Source: Ichthyophis bannanicus
Lineage: Eukaryota > Chordata > Amphibia > Gymnophiona > Ichthyophiidae
DNA: 64,000 nt
Assembly (NCBI GenBank): GCA_033557465.1
Contig: CM066040.1
Span: 329,176,297 to 329,240,296 of the forward strand
Reading direction: 5' to 3'
Shown: positions 18,101-29,422 of the stretch, in pieces
Layout: each line of letters begins with the position of its first letter
Position numbering within the stretch: position 1 is the stretch's first letter
Notes under the pieces: model-generated
What the model saw: the letters and a program-made list of their open reading frames with translations, nothing else
Databases searched by the model: none
Told to the model about the DNA's origin: nothing
Position numbers and translations under genes: made by a program

Positions 18101-20243
18101 TGCTTTTTTTTTTATTGCTCCTTCAAACAAAATGTAAAATGCTTTATTTCTTTGTGATTTCTCTTGGAGAGATTATGCCCTGAGTTGCCAGTGTACTTAT
18201 CTGAGCACCAGGATGATTCCAGCTGAAGCTCCTGTGTCCTCTGTCACAGTAGAGATCGCTGATGTGCAGACTCCCCAGCACTAGTCATGAGGGCTATTTA
18301 GCTGGATGATAAGCCTCCTAAAATCCAGTCCCTGGGGCTGATTTTAGTGGTGAGGCAGCTGCAGTGGTTTGAGCAGCGGTCCGTGGCTTCTCTGCACTTT
18401 CGGTACTGTAAGTACAGAAACTGTCTTTCTCCCACTGCTGTCTGCAACTCTGTGGTAACTCGATTTATTTTTCTTGATTTTTCAGCGATTTTAGGCATTT
18501 CTCTCATGCCTGCAACCCTCCCACCTCTCCTTTGACTTTTTAAGTTAATTCCTTAGCTTTTGGGGGTTTTAATTCACTCTTTTGAGGTTTATTTTTGCCG
18601 GCGGCCATTTTGAATAGCTAATGAGCCCCGGTTTTTGGCGGGAAGCCAGATTTCTTCTCTGCTGGCTTCTAACAGCTATATTGTTGTTTAAGTTTTTTTT
18701 TTTTTCCACAACACTTGCTAGCTGTGAGTTGTGAAGGGGTTCCTTTTTCTCTGCCTATGTATTAACATAATGAATAAAAAGTACGGAAGGCATGAATAGA
18801 GAACAGGATGCAATTCAGAGCCACAGTACAATGCTAAGTCACTGACGAATGGTGCAGGGCTCATGGGTTCCATCCCCCACTGTGCCCAATAAAGAAGGCT
18901 GGCTGAGGCATTACCTATTATGGGGAATATTGTTAAATGCCTGTTCCTGCGGGACGCAGTTATTTGTTTTTAGTTCTCACTATGCCTTATTCAGATTTAC
19001 GCTGCATAGGCTGTCAGAAGAAACACAGGGACCTCATGAATCAGCTCTGCTCTTCCCCCAGCATCTTGCTTCCCCAGATGAACTTGGGTACTCCTGAGCT
19101 TGGCTTCAGTGGAGCTCTCCATTGGCTTTACGCTGCGCTCTTTCCCACGAGAGTTTGGACGCCTCCAGGAAGTTCAGGTATCATTTTCTGAAAGAAAACT
19201 GTGAGTAGCCTGTTTTTTTCTTACTTGCCCCAGCTGCTCTGGGATGATTTCAACTGCATCCGGACCGGCTGCCTCTGAGTTTTGAGTTTCCTGCTTTAAA
19301 TTTTTAATCCATAAACTGCAGCCGGGTTACTTTGTACGTCTTACTGAATATTGTACCTGTCTTATTCAATATACCATTTGATTGGAATTTTAAGTCAGTG
19401 TTTTGGATCCTGACTGTTTTGGGCTTGGCCTAATTAAGCATACTCACTGTAATCTTCCTACAGCTGGATTGAGCTTCTACATCCCTCCCCAGAAACACCT
19501 TTCAGCCCCTACCATGGAGGTCTGAATGGCTGCGGAGGGATCACACTCTAATTTCCCTACTTTCAGTCACTGTAATTGCCTTACCCTGACATTGAAAGTT
19601 TCTCTGTGCCAGCACAGTGAATGACTGACAGTTCCCTTCTCAGCTCAGTGAATACCTGACAGTTTTTCTGTGCCAGCGGCCATTTTGTTTTTCTCTTCAG
19701 TGTTTCTTTTTGGAGGAAACAGCTCTAGACAGCAGTTTCCACACATTTCAACATGCTGTGGAGGCACGTGGAGTTTCAAGATCCTTTTCTTGAAGAGGCC
19801 TGGGTTTCCCTGAGCCTACCTTGCTTTTTGCTTTAAATGCTAAAAAAAAAAAAAAAAAAACTACAAGAAGAGGAAAGGTGGTTTAAGTCTCTACAATGCT
19901 TCTTTCTCTGGCTGTCTTATATGAGATATGTAATCAGCCGAAGGGGGCATTAATAGATTGCTTGTGTTCCACCTGCACGCTGCATCCCGGAGACTTTCCC
20001 CATTCCTACTGCGCTGCTAGCTGGGTTCATCAGCACCTTATCTCCCCCCTCCTCAGAGCCCCTGCTGCAGGATCTTCCTGCAGGAGAAGATTCAGTCAGC
20101 TCCCATGTCGCTTCCACAGCCGCTGGAGGCCACAGCAGCCTTGACTGACAGTGCCTTCCTCACACTCTTCCATCTGGCATGACGCCTGTGACTTTTGGAG
20201 TCTTTGGATTATCTTCTAAACCTGCCCAGTAGCAGGCGAGCAT
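18101..20243 (+). other. DIRS C leader region, no intact gene
   Basis: 2.1 kb between the terminal repeat and the recognisable gag. It holds several T-rich runs, two GCGGCCATTTTG words (~18600 and 19677), and an A-run at 19842-19860. A short frame near 18984 with a C-x2-C pair (LRCIGCQKK) may be the remains of the zinc-ribbon-like gag start. I see no other gene in it. Confidence 0.5.
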
Positions 20244-21009
20244 ATGGCGTGGTCTCGCAAGTGGTCCCATAAGTCCTCAGACCTTAGAGCAGTACGTCCT
20301 CCTTGGGGCGTAGCATGTGCCTTGCGGGGTACTATGGATATTCAAGAAGACTTTAAATCTTCGGAGGTCAGCCCTGACTCGTTGGATAACGGAGATAGGG
20401 AATATTCTCCGTCTGTTTTCTTCGCTGACGGTTCTCAGCCTTTTTCGGTAAGAGGAGTTGCCGGCTCTAATCACACAGGTGATGGAGTCGCTCCCCCTAG
20501 CCGACACGCCTGCTCCTCCGGATTCTCAACTCCGGTTGCAGCCGGATCTCATTTTCCAGAGCATTCGTACGGCACGCGGTATTGGTCGGTTATACCCTTG
20601 GTCTCCCTTTCACTTGGACCGTTGGCTGACATACCCCACAGTTGATGCATTCTGACCAGGGTCATCAGGCATACCACACTTCCGGTTGAGGGCGGAGAGG
20701 CGCTCCACGACCAGCTAGACCTGAAGAGTTGGGAGACTGCTACAGTCCGGTTTTCCTTCGCCCGCTATTTCCTTCTTGCAGGTGTGCGGAGGTCTGGCAG
20801 CTCGGGCCTCCCTTCGATGGATTTCGCAGCTTCCAGGTGTTCCCGAGTTGGTTCATTTCGAATCCATCGCTGCATTCCGGGCAGAGGCATTCTGTGATCT
20901 CTTGCAGCTGTCAGCTCGCTTCCTAGCACCGGTGTCGGTAGCTCGGAGATGGCTCAGCCTGCGTCAATGGGCAGCGGATGTTGCTTCATTTAAAGGCTCC
21001 AGCGTTTAG
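20244..21009 (+). pseudogene. DIRS C gag remnant
   Basis: Fragments in different frames match DIRS D gag: RKEELPALITQV-like sequence near 20440-20470 and AFCDLLQLSARFLAPVSVARRWLSLRQWAADV at ~20885-20985, equivalent to DIRS D residues before its C-terminal basic tail. The basic tail is missing and the RT region follows at once, so a deletion joins gag to pol near 21000-21035. Confidence 0.65.
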
Positions 21010-21032
21010 ATGCCATTCGTCCCGGTCCACCG

Positions 21033-22250
21033 TTGGAAGGAGGACTGGGCCGTTACTCTGTCTATTTTGGAATGCTTCAGGTCCTGGATTTTCTCGGGGC
21101 TGGGTGCGACACTCGTAGGGGACGGGTGTTTCTACCTCAGGAACGTTTTCAGAAGATCTCTCTTCAGCTCCGCCGCTGCTTGGATCAAGCGGCGCCTCGG
21201 CCTTGGGGCTACCTTCAACTCTTGAGGTCCATGGCAGCAACGATAGCCCTCGTTCCATGGGCAAGAGCGCTCTTGCGCTGCTTGCCGACGGCGCTTCTAT
21301 CTCGTTGGTCGCCAGTATCGGAGAGTTATCGAATCCGGTTGCCTTTGCTTCTGCCGGTGCGCCGCAGCCTCCGCTGGTGGCTTCAGGCACACAATCTTCT
21401 ACGGGCGGTCCCTCTGGAGTCTCTGCGCTGGATCTTGATGACGCCAATCGCCGACCTCTCTGGTTGGGGAGCGCCTTGCGGCTTAGCCTCGGCGCAGGGG
21501 AGTTGGTCACCTCGCGAAGCCCAAGGGTCTATCAATCCTCTCGAGACGCGGAAAGTGCGCTTCGCCCTTCTTCAGTTTCAGCCTCTAATGCGGCAGTGTG
21601 CGGTTCGGATCCTGTCCGACGCCACGACCGTTGCTTACCTAAGCTGCCTAGGCGGCACGCAATATCCGGATGTCTCACAGGAGAGGCGTTTGCTGCTCCC
21701 GTGGGCGGAGGAACATCTTCATGCTGTCGGCACAGCACATCGCAGGCGTGAACAATGTGTAGGCCGATTTTCTCACCCGGCACTCTCTGGAGCCCGGGGG
21801 CTGGGCTCTGCAGCCGGATGCGTTCTGGTCCATTGTTCACCTGTGGGGACTACTGACCATGGATCTAATGGCTACGGCGCAGACTGCCACGGCTTTGCTG
21901 TACTTCAGCCATTGGAGGGACGAGGGAACGCACGGCATAGATGCTCTCTCTCAACCGTGGCCGATTCATCTTCTCCTGTGTGTTTTCCCTCCCTGATCCT
22001 TGATATGCATAGTTCTCCAGCGGCTCCGAGACCGTCGCGACCCTGTACTCCTGCTGGCTCCGAATTGGGCTCGCGGACCATGGTATGCGGATCTCTTCCG
22101 TCTGTCTGGGGCGTCGATGCTCCGCCTCGAGGCGTTTCTCGGCCTTCTGATTCAGGGACCGGTGGAGATGGAAGACCCGGCTCCTTACTCGCTTACGGCC
22201 TGGCAATTCCACGCCGCCGGTTTGCTCGCTACGGCTATTCGCCTAGCGTG
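21033..22250 (+). pseudogene. DIRS C RT/RNase H/methyltransferase-like remnant, RT core deleted
   Basis: The frame at 21033 reads GLGRYSVYF, the start of the RT fingers, and after about ten residues changes directly to FLGAGCDTRRGRVFLPQERFQKIS, the connection that in DIRS D lies ~170 residues further on. The YLDD block is therefore absent. RNase H remains readable (WILMTPIADLSGWGA near 21430, replacing TTDAS; ETRKVRFALLQF near 21545; ILSDATTVAYLS near 21610). The methyltransferase-like part (about 21840-22190) continues in shifted frames. Confidence 0.75.
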
Positions 22251-23259
22251 GTCGTGACGCTTCTCACGGTGCGGCGGTCTACCACGACGCTGACTTACGC
22301 TCGGGTTTGGCGTCTCTTGATGGTTGGTGTTCGCGAAATAACCTCTCACCCTGGCGTTGCGGTGTTCCGGATATCCTGTCCTTTTTACAGGCCGGAGTGG
22401 ATAAGGGATTAGCGCTCGATTCCTTGCGTGTACAAGTGGTCGCCTCAACTTGTTTTCGGAGTCCTATAGCGGGGCGATCGATAGCTTCGCATTTGGACGT
22501 GTCTCGGTTCCTCCACGGAGTTAGGCCTTCCGGCCTCCTCTGCGTTCGCCTGTACAGGCGTGAGCTCTCGTGCCTGTCCTCTGTGCCCTCGTTGCTCCTC
22601 CCTTTGAGCCTCTGAGGGCATGTTCTCTTCTAGATTTGACTCTGAAGGCAGTCTTCTTGGTGGCCATAACTTCGGCACGCCATCTTTCTGAGCTCCAGGC
22701 TCTCTCGTGTCGACATCCCTATCTCTCGTTTTTCTCCGAAGGCATTTCTCTGAGAACTGTCCTTTCCTTTGTTGCCCAAAGTGCTGATGCCGTTCACTGT
22801 TGACCAGCCTCTTTTCTTTCTGTCTTTAACAAAGGCGCAGTGTGACAGCGGTCGGTCTCCGTTGCGGGCGGTGGACCTTAAGAAGGTTCTTTTTCGGTAT
22901 CTGGGGGTCGCGGAACCCTTCCATATGACTGTTGCTCTTTTGTCTTGTTCGCGGGTTCTCGTCGGGGATCCGCAGCCTCCGAATCTACCATTTCTAGATG
23001 GGTTACGGAGGCCATTGAGGCGGCGTACCTTCTTCTGGGAGAGCCAGCTCCACCGGGACTCCGTGCTCACTCCTCTCGGGCACAAGCAACTTTGTAGGCC
23101 GGGAGGTCTCATGTAGTTCCTCTCGATATTTGCCGGGTGGCGACTTGGTCGTCGCTGTCCACCTTTGTCGGTCATTATAGGTTGGACGTTCATGCCCGTC
23201 AGGAGGTCCGTTTTGGAGTTGCTGAGCTGTCGGCGGCCTTGCCCCCCCTTGAATGCAGG
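22251..23259 (+). pseudogene. DIRS C tyrosine recombinase, frameshifted
   Basis: Pieces in at least three frames: LDGWCSRNNLSPWRCGVPDILSFLQAG (~22315), PFEPLRACSLLDLTLKAVFLVAITSARHLSELQAL (~22600-22700, catalytic Arg kept), the KKVLFRYL region (~22880), and RAHSSRAQAT with a Val/Asp-Ile-Cys-Arg block and GHYRLD (~23060-23190, keeping the His, Arg and Tyr positions). At least one stop (TAG ~23095) and several indels kill it. Confidence 0.75.
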
Positions 23260-23267
23260 TAGCTTGG

Positions 23268-23369
23268 GTACTGCCCGTTTGTCTGGACTGGTCTAGCAGT
23301 ATGAACTGGAAGGAGAAATTTCACTTACCGTTAATTTCCTTTCTTGGAATACTGCTAGACCAGTCCAGG
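23268..23369 (+). repeat. Internal complementary region of DIRS C
   Basis: GTCTGGACTGGTCTAGCAGT ... AGGAGAAATTTCACTTACC ... ACTGCTAGACCAGTCCAG: the left part is the complement of the left outer end, the right part the complement of the right outer end (23690-23754). The join places the element ends at 17936 and 23754. Confidence 0.85.
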
Positions 23370-23579
23370 ACCCGCCCTGCTGTTGGTTGGAGTGCCGCTG
23401 GTGCGGTGCAGCCGCCGACCACGGTTCTTCTCTTTGCCGGTATGCCTCGCCATGGGCAGTCCATGGGTTCGTAGGTGGATACTATTTTCAGCTCTAGGGA
23501 GTTCTTCGGCTCCCTTGTATATAGTTCACTTGAGACCCTCTGGGGTGATGTTACAGTTCATGTTGCATTAGCTTGTGGA

Positions 23580-23754
23580 CGTAACTGAGGGAGACCCCTA
23601 GGGGTAGGATTATATCACCAGGTTCCAGCCTATCAGAGCTCTGGTAGAATTCTCTGTCTCCAAGATCTGCTGGCAGGGGTGCATAACCCGTTTATCTGGA
23701 CTGGTCTAGCAGTATTCCAGGAAAGGAAATTAACGGTAAGTGAAATTTCTCCTT
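23580..23754 (+). repeat. Right inverted terminal repeat of DIRS C
   Basis: Reverse complement of 17936-18100, from CTGAGGGAGACCCCTAGGGG to the outer end AACGGTAAGTGAAATTTCTC. Confidence 0.88.
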
Positions 23755-24143
23755 CTCCTTTTATGGCAACACTGCGTATGTCTTTTATTAAATCTCCGTC
23801 CACTTTTCCCTGTAAGTGGGATCTGTATATAACTTCAATGCAAATGGATTTCCTTTCCCTCTTTCTAGTTTAACTCACAGTGCCTCCTCATTCCCTTTTA
23901 ATCCCTGTAATTCTATAGCTTTAATATTATTTTTTACATATAGTGCCACCCCTCCTCCCCTTGTTCCTACTTTGTCCTTCCTGAATAAAGTATAGCCTGG
24001 TATAATTATATCCCAGTCATGGTTGTCTGTGAACCATGTCTCTGTAATTGCTACTAAATCCAAATCAGCCTCTTCCATTAAGACCCCAACATCTGGGATC
24101 TTATTTCCAATGGTACGGGCATTTATACACACCGCTTTCCAGA
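23755..24143 (-). pseudogene. CR1-B ORF2 endonuclease, N-terminal part
   Basis: Continuation of 16984-17935 beyond DIRS C. Minus-strand reading gives DLDLVAITETWFTDNHDW (intact ITETW block, ~24040), YTLFRKDKVGTRGGGVALYV (~23950-24000) and KAIELQGLKGNEEAL. The N-terminus breaks off at 24143 where the octamer end of CR1-C begins; CR1-B continues at ~33105. Confidence 0.8.
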
Positions 24144-24309
24144 TAAGAACATAAGATATGCCATACTGGGTCAGACCAAGGCCCATCAACCCCACTATCC
24201 TGTTTCCAACAGTGGCCAATCTAGGTCATATGTACCTCGCAGTTTCCCCAAAAGACACAGGTTCAACAATGCTTGTATTGGGTCAAGCATTGATATCCTG
24301 GGTCCCTTC

Positions 24310-25140
24310 TTAATAATGGTTTATGGACCTTTCCTCCAGGAACTTGTCCAAACCTTTTTTAAACCCAGCTACACTAACAGCCTCCGGTAACAAATTCCAC
24401 AGTTTGATTACACGTTGAGTGAAAACATATTTTCTCTTATTTGTCTTAAATAGTTTACCCTGTAGCTTCATTGCATGTCCCCTAGTCTTTCTATATTCTG
24501 ATAACGTAAACAATTGATTACGTTTACCCGTTCCACTCCATTCATTAATTTATAGACGTCTATCATATCTCCCCTCAGCCATCTCTTTTCCAGGTTAAAG
24601 AGCCCTAACCATTTTAGCCTTTCTTCTTAGGGGTATCCTTCCATCCCCTTTACCATTTGGTGGCTCGTCTCTGTACCTTCAAAAAAACATAACAGATTAG
24701 TAAGACAAGATCTTCCTTGTCTAAAGCCATGTTGGTTGTCTCCCGTTAAGCCATGATTATCTACATGTTCAGCAATTTTGTTCTTTATGATGGTTTCTAC
24801 CATTTTTCCCGGTACTGACGTCAGGCTCACCGGTCTGTAGTTTCCCGGATCACCCCTGGAACCCTTTTAAAAAATTGGCGTTATGTTGGCCATCCTCCAA
24901 TCTTCAGGTATTAGAGATGATTTTAATGATAGTTCACATATTACTAATAGCAGGTCTACAATCTCATATTTCAGTTCTTTCAACACCCTTGGATGTAAAT
25001 CATCCAGTCCAGGTGATTTGCTACTCTTCAGTTTATCAAATAGTTGTACTACATTTTCCCAATGTATCGATATTTCCTTCAATTCTTCTGCACCTTTAAA
25101 TACCACTTCAGTCATGGGTAACATCCCTAAGTCTTCCTCA
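24310..25140 (-). pseudogene. CR1-C ORF2 RT with internal deletion
   Basis: The N-terminal part (25124-24867: SPGLDDLHPRVLKEL) and the next block (24830-24690: SLTSVPGK, GFRQGRSCLTNLLCFFEG) are present. At ~24678 the reading jumps straight to the C-terminal thumb segment, so about 755 bp that CR1-A still has (12812-13566), including the FADD core, are missing. 24513-24310 holds the C-terminal end (FTLSEYRKTRGHAMKLQGK). Confidence 0.8.
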
Positions 25141-25272
25141 GTAAAGACCGAAGCAAAGAATTCATTCAGTCTCTCCGCTGTCGCCTCTTAGTGCTCCTTT
25201 AACCCCTCTATCATCTAATGGACCAACTGACTCTCACAGGTTTTTTGCTACGAATGTACTTGAAAAACTCTT

Positions 25273-25400
25273 TCCTATTCGTCTCTCTGGGCCAGTCCAG
25301 AACATGAGGGTAGTCAATCTTCCTCCTCTAGCAGCTGAGGACTGAAAAACAGATTCTTGTTGCCAAGGTTACCCAGCTCCCCCTTGATGTCAGAACCCAG
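25273..25400 (+). repeat. Left inverted terminal repeat of DIRS D
   Basis: CCTATTCGTCTCTCTGGGCC ... TTGCCAAGGTTACCCAGCTC ... CAGAACCCAGTC; its reverse complement is at ~32440-32575. Sequence 25400-26027 is a T/G-rich leader without a clear gene. Confidence 0.88.
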
Positions 25401-26027
25401 TCTTTTTGTCCTCAGCAGCTGAGCTGGATGTGTGGATGTCAAGCTCCCCACAAAGGCCTAGAAGTGTTATTTCTTTTCTTTTCTTTTATTTCCTGTTATT
25501 CTCTGCTAGTAATAGTGGGGAAAGGATGCGAGAGTAAAGCAGAAGTGTTGTACCGGTTTTTGCCCTAGCTGGGTGAAACTACACTTTAAATTTCGTTTTG
25601 GTCATTTCTGATCAAAGACGGCACTGCACGTACCTCTGGTATTTGTCAGCCGGAGGTCGGCGCGGAGACTTGAGGCAGAGCCTGTCTCTTTTTCTCCAGT
25701 GGATCGGGGCTTTGGAAACAACTCTGGGAGCCCCAGAGACTGTTTTTCCTGTGGCCGTTCTTAGTGTCTCCTGCAGCCGTTAGCAACGGCATAGCCAGGG
25801 ACGGAGGTGGCAGCCTTGTTTCTCGCAGGTAATTTCCTCAGTTTTTCTCTTCTTACCTACCGACAGGCGCTATCAGGGGTTGCCTTCTGTGGCAGTGTTA
25901 GTTCCGGCGGTTTTAGTTGAGAGCGGGCGGTGTCGCTTGTTATGTGCGCGGGAAGTTTTTTTTTTTTTCTGTTAGAGCTTCTTTCGCTAGCGCCGGGGTT
26001 TCCGTGGTTGGGCAGCAGAACCGCGGT

Positions 26028-27437
26028 ATGGCAGACCAGCTAAGGGCTGAAGGCGAGCAGTTGGGCCAGATTCAGTCCCCGACGGAAAGAACGGGAACGG
26101 CGGCCATCTTGGAAGGGCCGTCCGTTCCTCCCGCGCTGCCAACTCCGTCAGGAAAGCGCAAGGCCAAGTCTCATAGAGGCCATTCGGCGGCAGAGCAGGG
26201 GCAGCCGAAGTTATCAGCGGTACCAGAGCCTTTAGACCCTTTGCTGTCCACAAAATTTATTTTGGCGCTTCACAATGCATATTTAATTTAAAAAGTCTCA
26301 GGCGCCTCTCAGAAATCTGCCTCCCCCGGGGGGGTCTCTCAGATTCAGGACTCGGTGCTGCCCGATCCTGGTGAAGGGGTCTCGATGGCTAAGGTTAGGA
26401 ATACAAAGGTGGAACAGTCCTCTACCTTAGCTACGGAGCCGCTAGGGCTGGAGGAAGGAGAGCTTCTATCTGACTCCGGGTTTGAGTCCTGGCCAACAGA
26501 CTTGGAGGAAGGAGAGTTAGGTCCCGAAGAGGATCCTAATATCTTTAGGGTTTTTAGGAAGGAGGAGCTAACGGCTTTAATTGCACAGTCTTTGGCAGCT
26601 CTTAATTTAGTACCTCCTGTGGTGCAGCAAGAACCTTTAGATGATCCCTTGTTACAGGGTTTCAAGGCGGAACAACGATGTTTTCCTTTTCACAGAGTCA
26701 TTAAACAAATGATAGAATCTGAGTGGGAATGCCCGGAAGCGTCCTTGCGTGGAGCTCGAGCTTTGGCGCGATTGTATCCCGTGCCCCAGGAGGAGAAAGA
26801 GTTATTACGCATGCCTAAGGTAGATGCGCTGGTTTCCGCGGTCACCAAAAAGACCACGATCCCAGTGGAAGGAGCTACAGCCCTTAAGGATATCCAAGAT
26901 CGCAGGTTAGAGGCGCTTTTGAAACAAGCATTTGATTCCAGTGTGCTAGCGCTTCAGGCATCCGTCTGTGGGGCGTATGTGTCCAGAGCCTCTATCTGGT
27001 GGATTCAGATGAGTCCAGGTCAGGAGAGTGAGGCTGCTCCTTCGATGGATGGAGCGAAGCTCGAGTCAGCAGCGTCTTATCTGGCGGATGCCTTTTATGA
27101 TTTGGTTCGGATTTCAGCGAAATCAATGGCTTCTGTGATCGCGGCACGGCGATTTCTCTGGTTAAGGAATTGGTCTGCGGATGCCTCGTCCAAGGCACGC
27201 CTTAGTAAGCTTCCCTACAAGGGTAAGCTGCTCTTTGGAGAGGCTTTAGAGAAGATTGTGAAAGATTTGGGAGACTCCAAAGGGGGTCGTCTCCCCGAAG
27301 ACCGTCCACGAACGTCGAAGCCGAGTTCGTTCCAGAGAGGTCAGGGACGTGAGTTTCGCAGATTTCGTGGAGCTCGCTTTTCTCCTTATCAGCGCGGTCG
27401 TTTTGTTGCGAGGGGACAGTCCTTTCGCGGAGCCTGA
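26028..27437 (+). pseudogene. DIRS D gag-like ORF, one stop codon
   Basis: ATG 26028 opens a Lys/Pro/Ser-rich N-terminus, cut by TAA at 26289-26291. The same frame then runs without a break to TGA at 27435-27437. The second part has an acidic repeat (two copies of a LEEGEL motif, ~26445 and 26505), the helical capsid-like region (EELTALIAQSLAALN ... ASVIAARRFLWLRNWSADASSK, ~26565-27195) and an Arg/Gly/Phe-rich nucleic-acid-binding tail (RGQGREFRRFRGARFS). Gag packages the RNA. The RG-rich tail replaces the zinc knuckles of retroviral gag. Confidence 0.8.
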
Positions 27438-29422
27438 GGTTCCAGCAGGGGCTTTTTTAGCACTTCTCCAGCCTCAGCGAGGAAGCCGCAATGACGTGAG
27501 GCTGGCCCAGGGGGAGATTCCGGTAGGTGGGCGGTTGCGGAATTTTGCCCCTGCTTGGGCCGCCATTCCTACCGACCAGTGGGTTCTACAGATTATCAGA
27601 GAGGGCTATGCTCTCGAGTTCGACCAGCCTTTGGCGGGCGCCTTTGTTTTCTCTCCTTGCGGTCCTCTCGCAAAGCGGACAGCAGTCCACGACACTTTGC
27701 AGCGTTTGTTGCGGCTCCAAGCGGTGGTTCCGGTGCCTCCCGACCAATACGGATTCGGTCGATACTCGATATATTTTGTAGTTCCCAAAAAAGAGGGTTC
27801 TTTTCGACCAATCTTGGATTTAAAACACGTAAACAGGTGTTTGCGCGTCCCTCATTTTCGGATGGAGACGTTGAGATCGGTTATCCGCTCAGTTTGTCCG
27901 GGAGAGGTACTGTCCTCCATAGATTTGACGGAGGCCTATTTGCACATTCCTATCAGGGCAGACCATCAAAGATTTCTTCGGTTTGCAGTTCCTATGGGTC
28001 ATTTTCAGTTCCGTGCGTTACCCTTCGGTCTGGCGACGGCACCCCGCACTTTTACCAAGGTGATGGTGGTGGCGGCAGCAGCACTCCGCAAAGAAGGAAT
28101 TCAAGTACATCCTTACCTGGACGACTGGTTGATCCGTGCGGCGTCGCGAGAGGAGTCTGTCAGGGCCACAGCGCGTGTGGTAGCGTTCCTCGAGGGTCTC
28201 GGTTGGGTGGTCAACCAGGCAAAAAGTCGTTTGGATCCGGTGAGACAGTTGACTTACCTAGGGGCCTTTTTCGATACGGAGAGAGGAGTCATCCTTCTGC
28301 CTCCGGAAAGAGTTCAGAAGATTTTGGCGCAGGTGACGGCGTTTTTGCGTATCAAGGCTCCGACGGCTTGGAGGTACTTGCAATTGCTGGGATCAATGGC
28401 GGCGGCCTTAGATCTAGTTCCTTGGGCTCGAGCGCATATGCGGCCGCTGCAGCAGGCTCTGCTCTCGAGGTGGTCTCCGCAGCATCATCCTCTCTCACGC
28501 CGATTGGTTTGTCCGGATCAGGTGCGAGTCAGTCTTCGGTGTTGGTTAGTTCCCAGGCATTTGCAAGCGGGGGTTCCGCTAGATCTGCCAGAGTGGATCT
28601 TGCTCACTACGGATGCCAGTCTGTCCGGTTGGGGGGCGCATTGTTTGGCACAGATTGCGCAAGGATCCTGGACGGCGGAAGAGAGTCTTTGGTCGATCAA
28701 CCGGCTAGAGCTGCGGGCGGTGCGTCTAGCGCTCATGCAGTTTGCAAGCCTGCTCGAAGGTAAGGCAGTGCGAGTTTTCTCCGACAACTTGGTGACGGTA
28801 TCCTACATCAATCGCCAGGGGGGCACGGGCAGTGCCTTATTCTTGGAGGAGATTCAGCTATTATTCCAATGGGCGGAGATTCATCTTTGAGGCGATCTCG
28901 GCGGCTCATGTGGCCAGGAAGGACAACATTCAGGCCGATTATCTCAGCCGGCACGTGCTGGATCCCGGAGAATGGGAACTCAATGCAGCCGTTTTTCACG
29001 ACATCACGATGCGCTGGGGTCAACCGGTCATGGATCTTATGGCGACCCTGGGCAACGCCAAGGCAGCGCGATTTTTCAGCAGACGCAGGGAGCACATGTC
29101 GGAGGGGCTCGACGGACTGGTTCAGCCCTGGCCGTTGGGACAGCTTCTTTACGTGTTTCCTCCGTGGCCGTTGGTGGGGCGAGTCGTTCGGCGGATAGCG
29201 AGACACGAGGGGCTGGTGCTCCTCATTGCTCCAGATTGGCCCAGACGGCTGTGGTACGCGGATCTGATGCGTCTTCTGGTGGAGCCGCCGTGGAGGTTGC
29301 CCGGACGAATCGACTTGGTTCATCAAGGGCCTGTCCTGATGCCTCAGGCGGATCGGTTCTTGCTTACGGCTTGGCTCTTGAGAGGGAGTGCTTGCGACGG
29401 AAGGGCTATTCGGGGGCGGTAA
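27349..29422 (+). pseudogene. DIRS D RT - RNase H - methyltransferase-like, one frameshift
   Basis: The frame overlaps the gag end by ~90 bp in +1. RT motifs: GSFRPILDLKHVN (~27800), LSSIDLTEAYLHIPI (~27910), ALPFGLATAPRTFTK (~28015) and catalytic YLDDWL (28114). RNase H: LTTDASLSGWGAHC (~28600), NRLELRAVRLA (~28700), VFSDNLVTVSYINRQGGTGS (~28770). Coding shifts at ~28880 into the frame with AAHVARKDNIQADYLSR (RNase H end) and a full methyltransferase-like domain (MDLMATLGNAKAARFFSR ... YVFPPWPLVGRVVRRI ... LIAPDWPRRLWYADLM), ending at 29422. This domain is longer than in DIRS A. Confidence 0.87.

Larger units (their letters stand above)
17936..23754 (+). mobile_element. DIRS-type element C, internally deleted
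   Basis: Inverted terminal repeats (17936-18100 and 23580-23754) and an internal complementary region at 23268-23369 define a DIRS element that lacks target duplication and interrupts CR1-B after CACTTCC. It carries gag, RT/RNase H, methyltransferase-like and recombinase remnants in plus orientation. The RT catalytic core is deleted and the recombinase is broken by frameshifts, so it could only have moved with help from another copy, and then probably only before it decayed. Its subfamily (end CTGGACTGGTCTAGCAG) differs from DIRS A. Confidence 0.88.

Noticed and set aside
20986..21510. 174-codon minus-strand frame
   Set aside because: Antisense shadow of the DIRS C RT/RNase H remnant.
27555..28763. 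402-codon plus-strand frame considered as a separate gene
   Set aside because: It overprints the DIRS D RT/RNase H in the -1 frame and shows no domain; treated only as a finding about overlapping frames.
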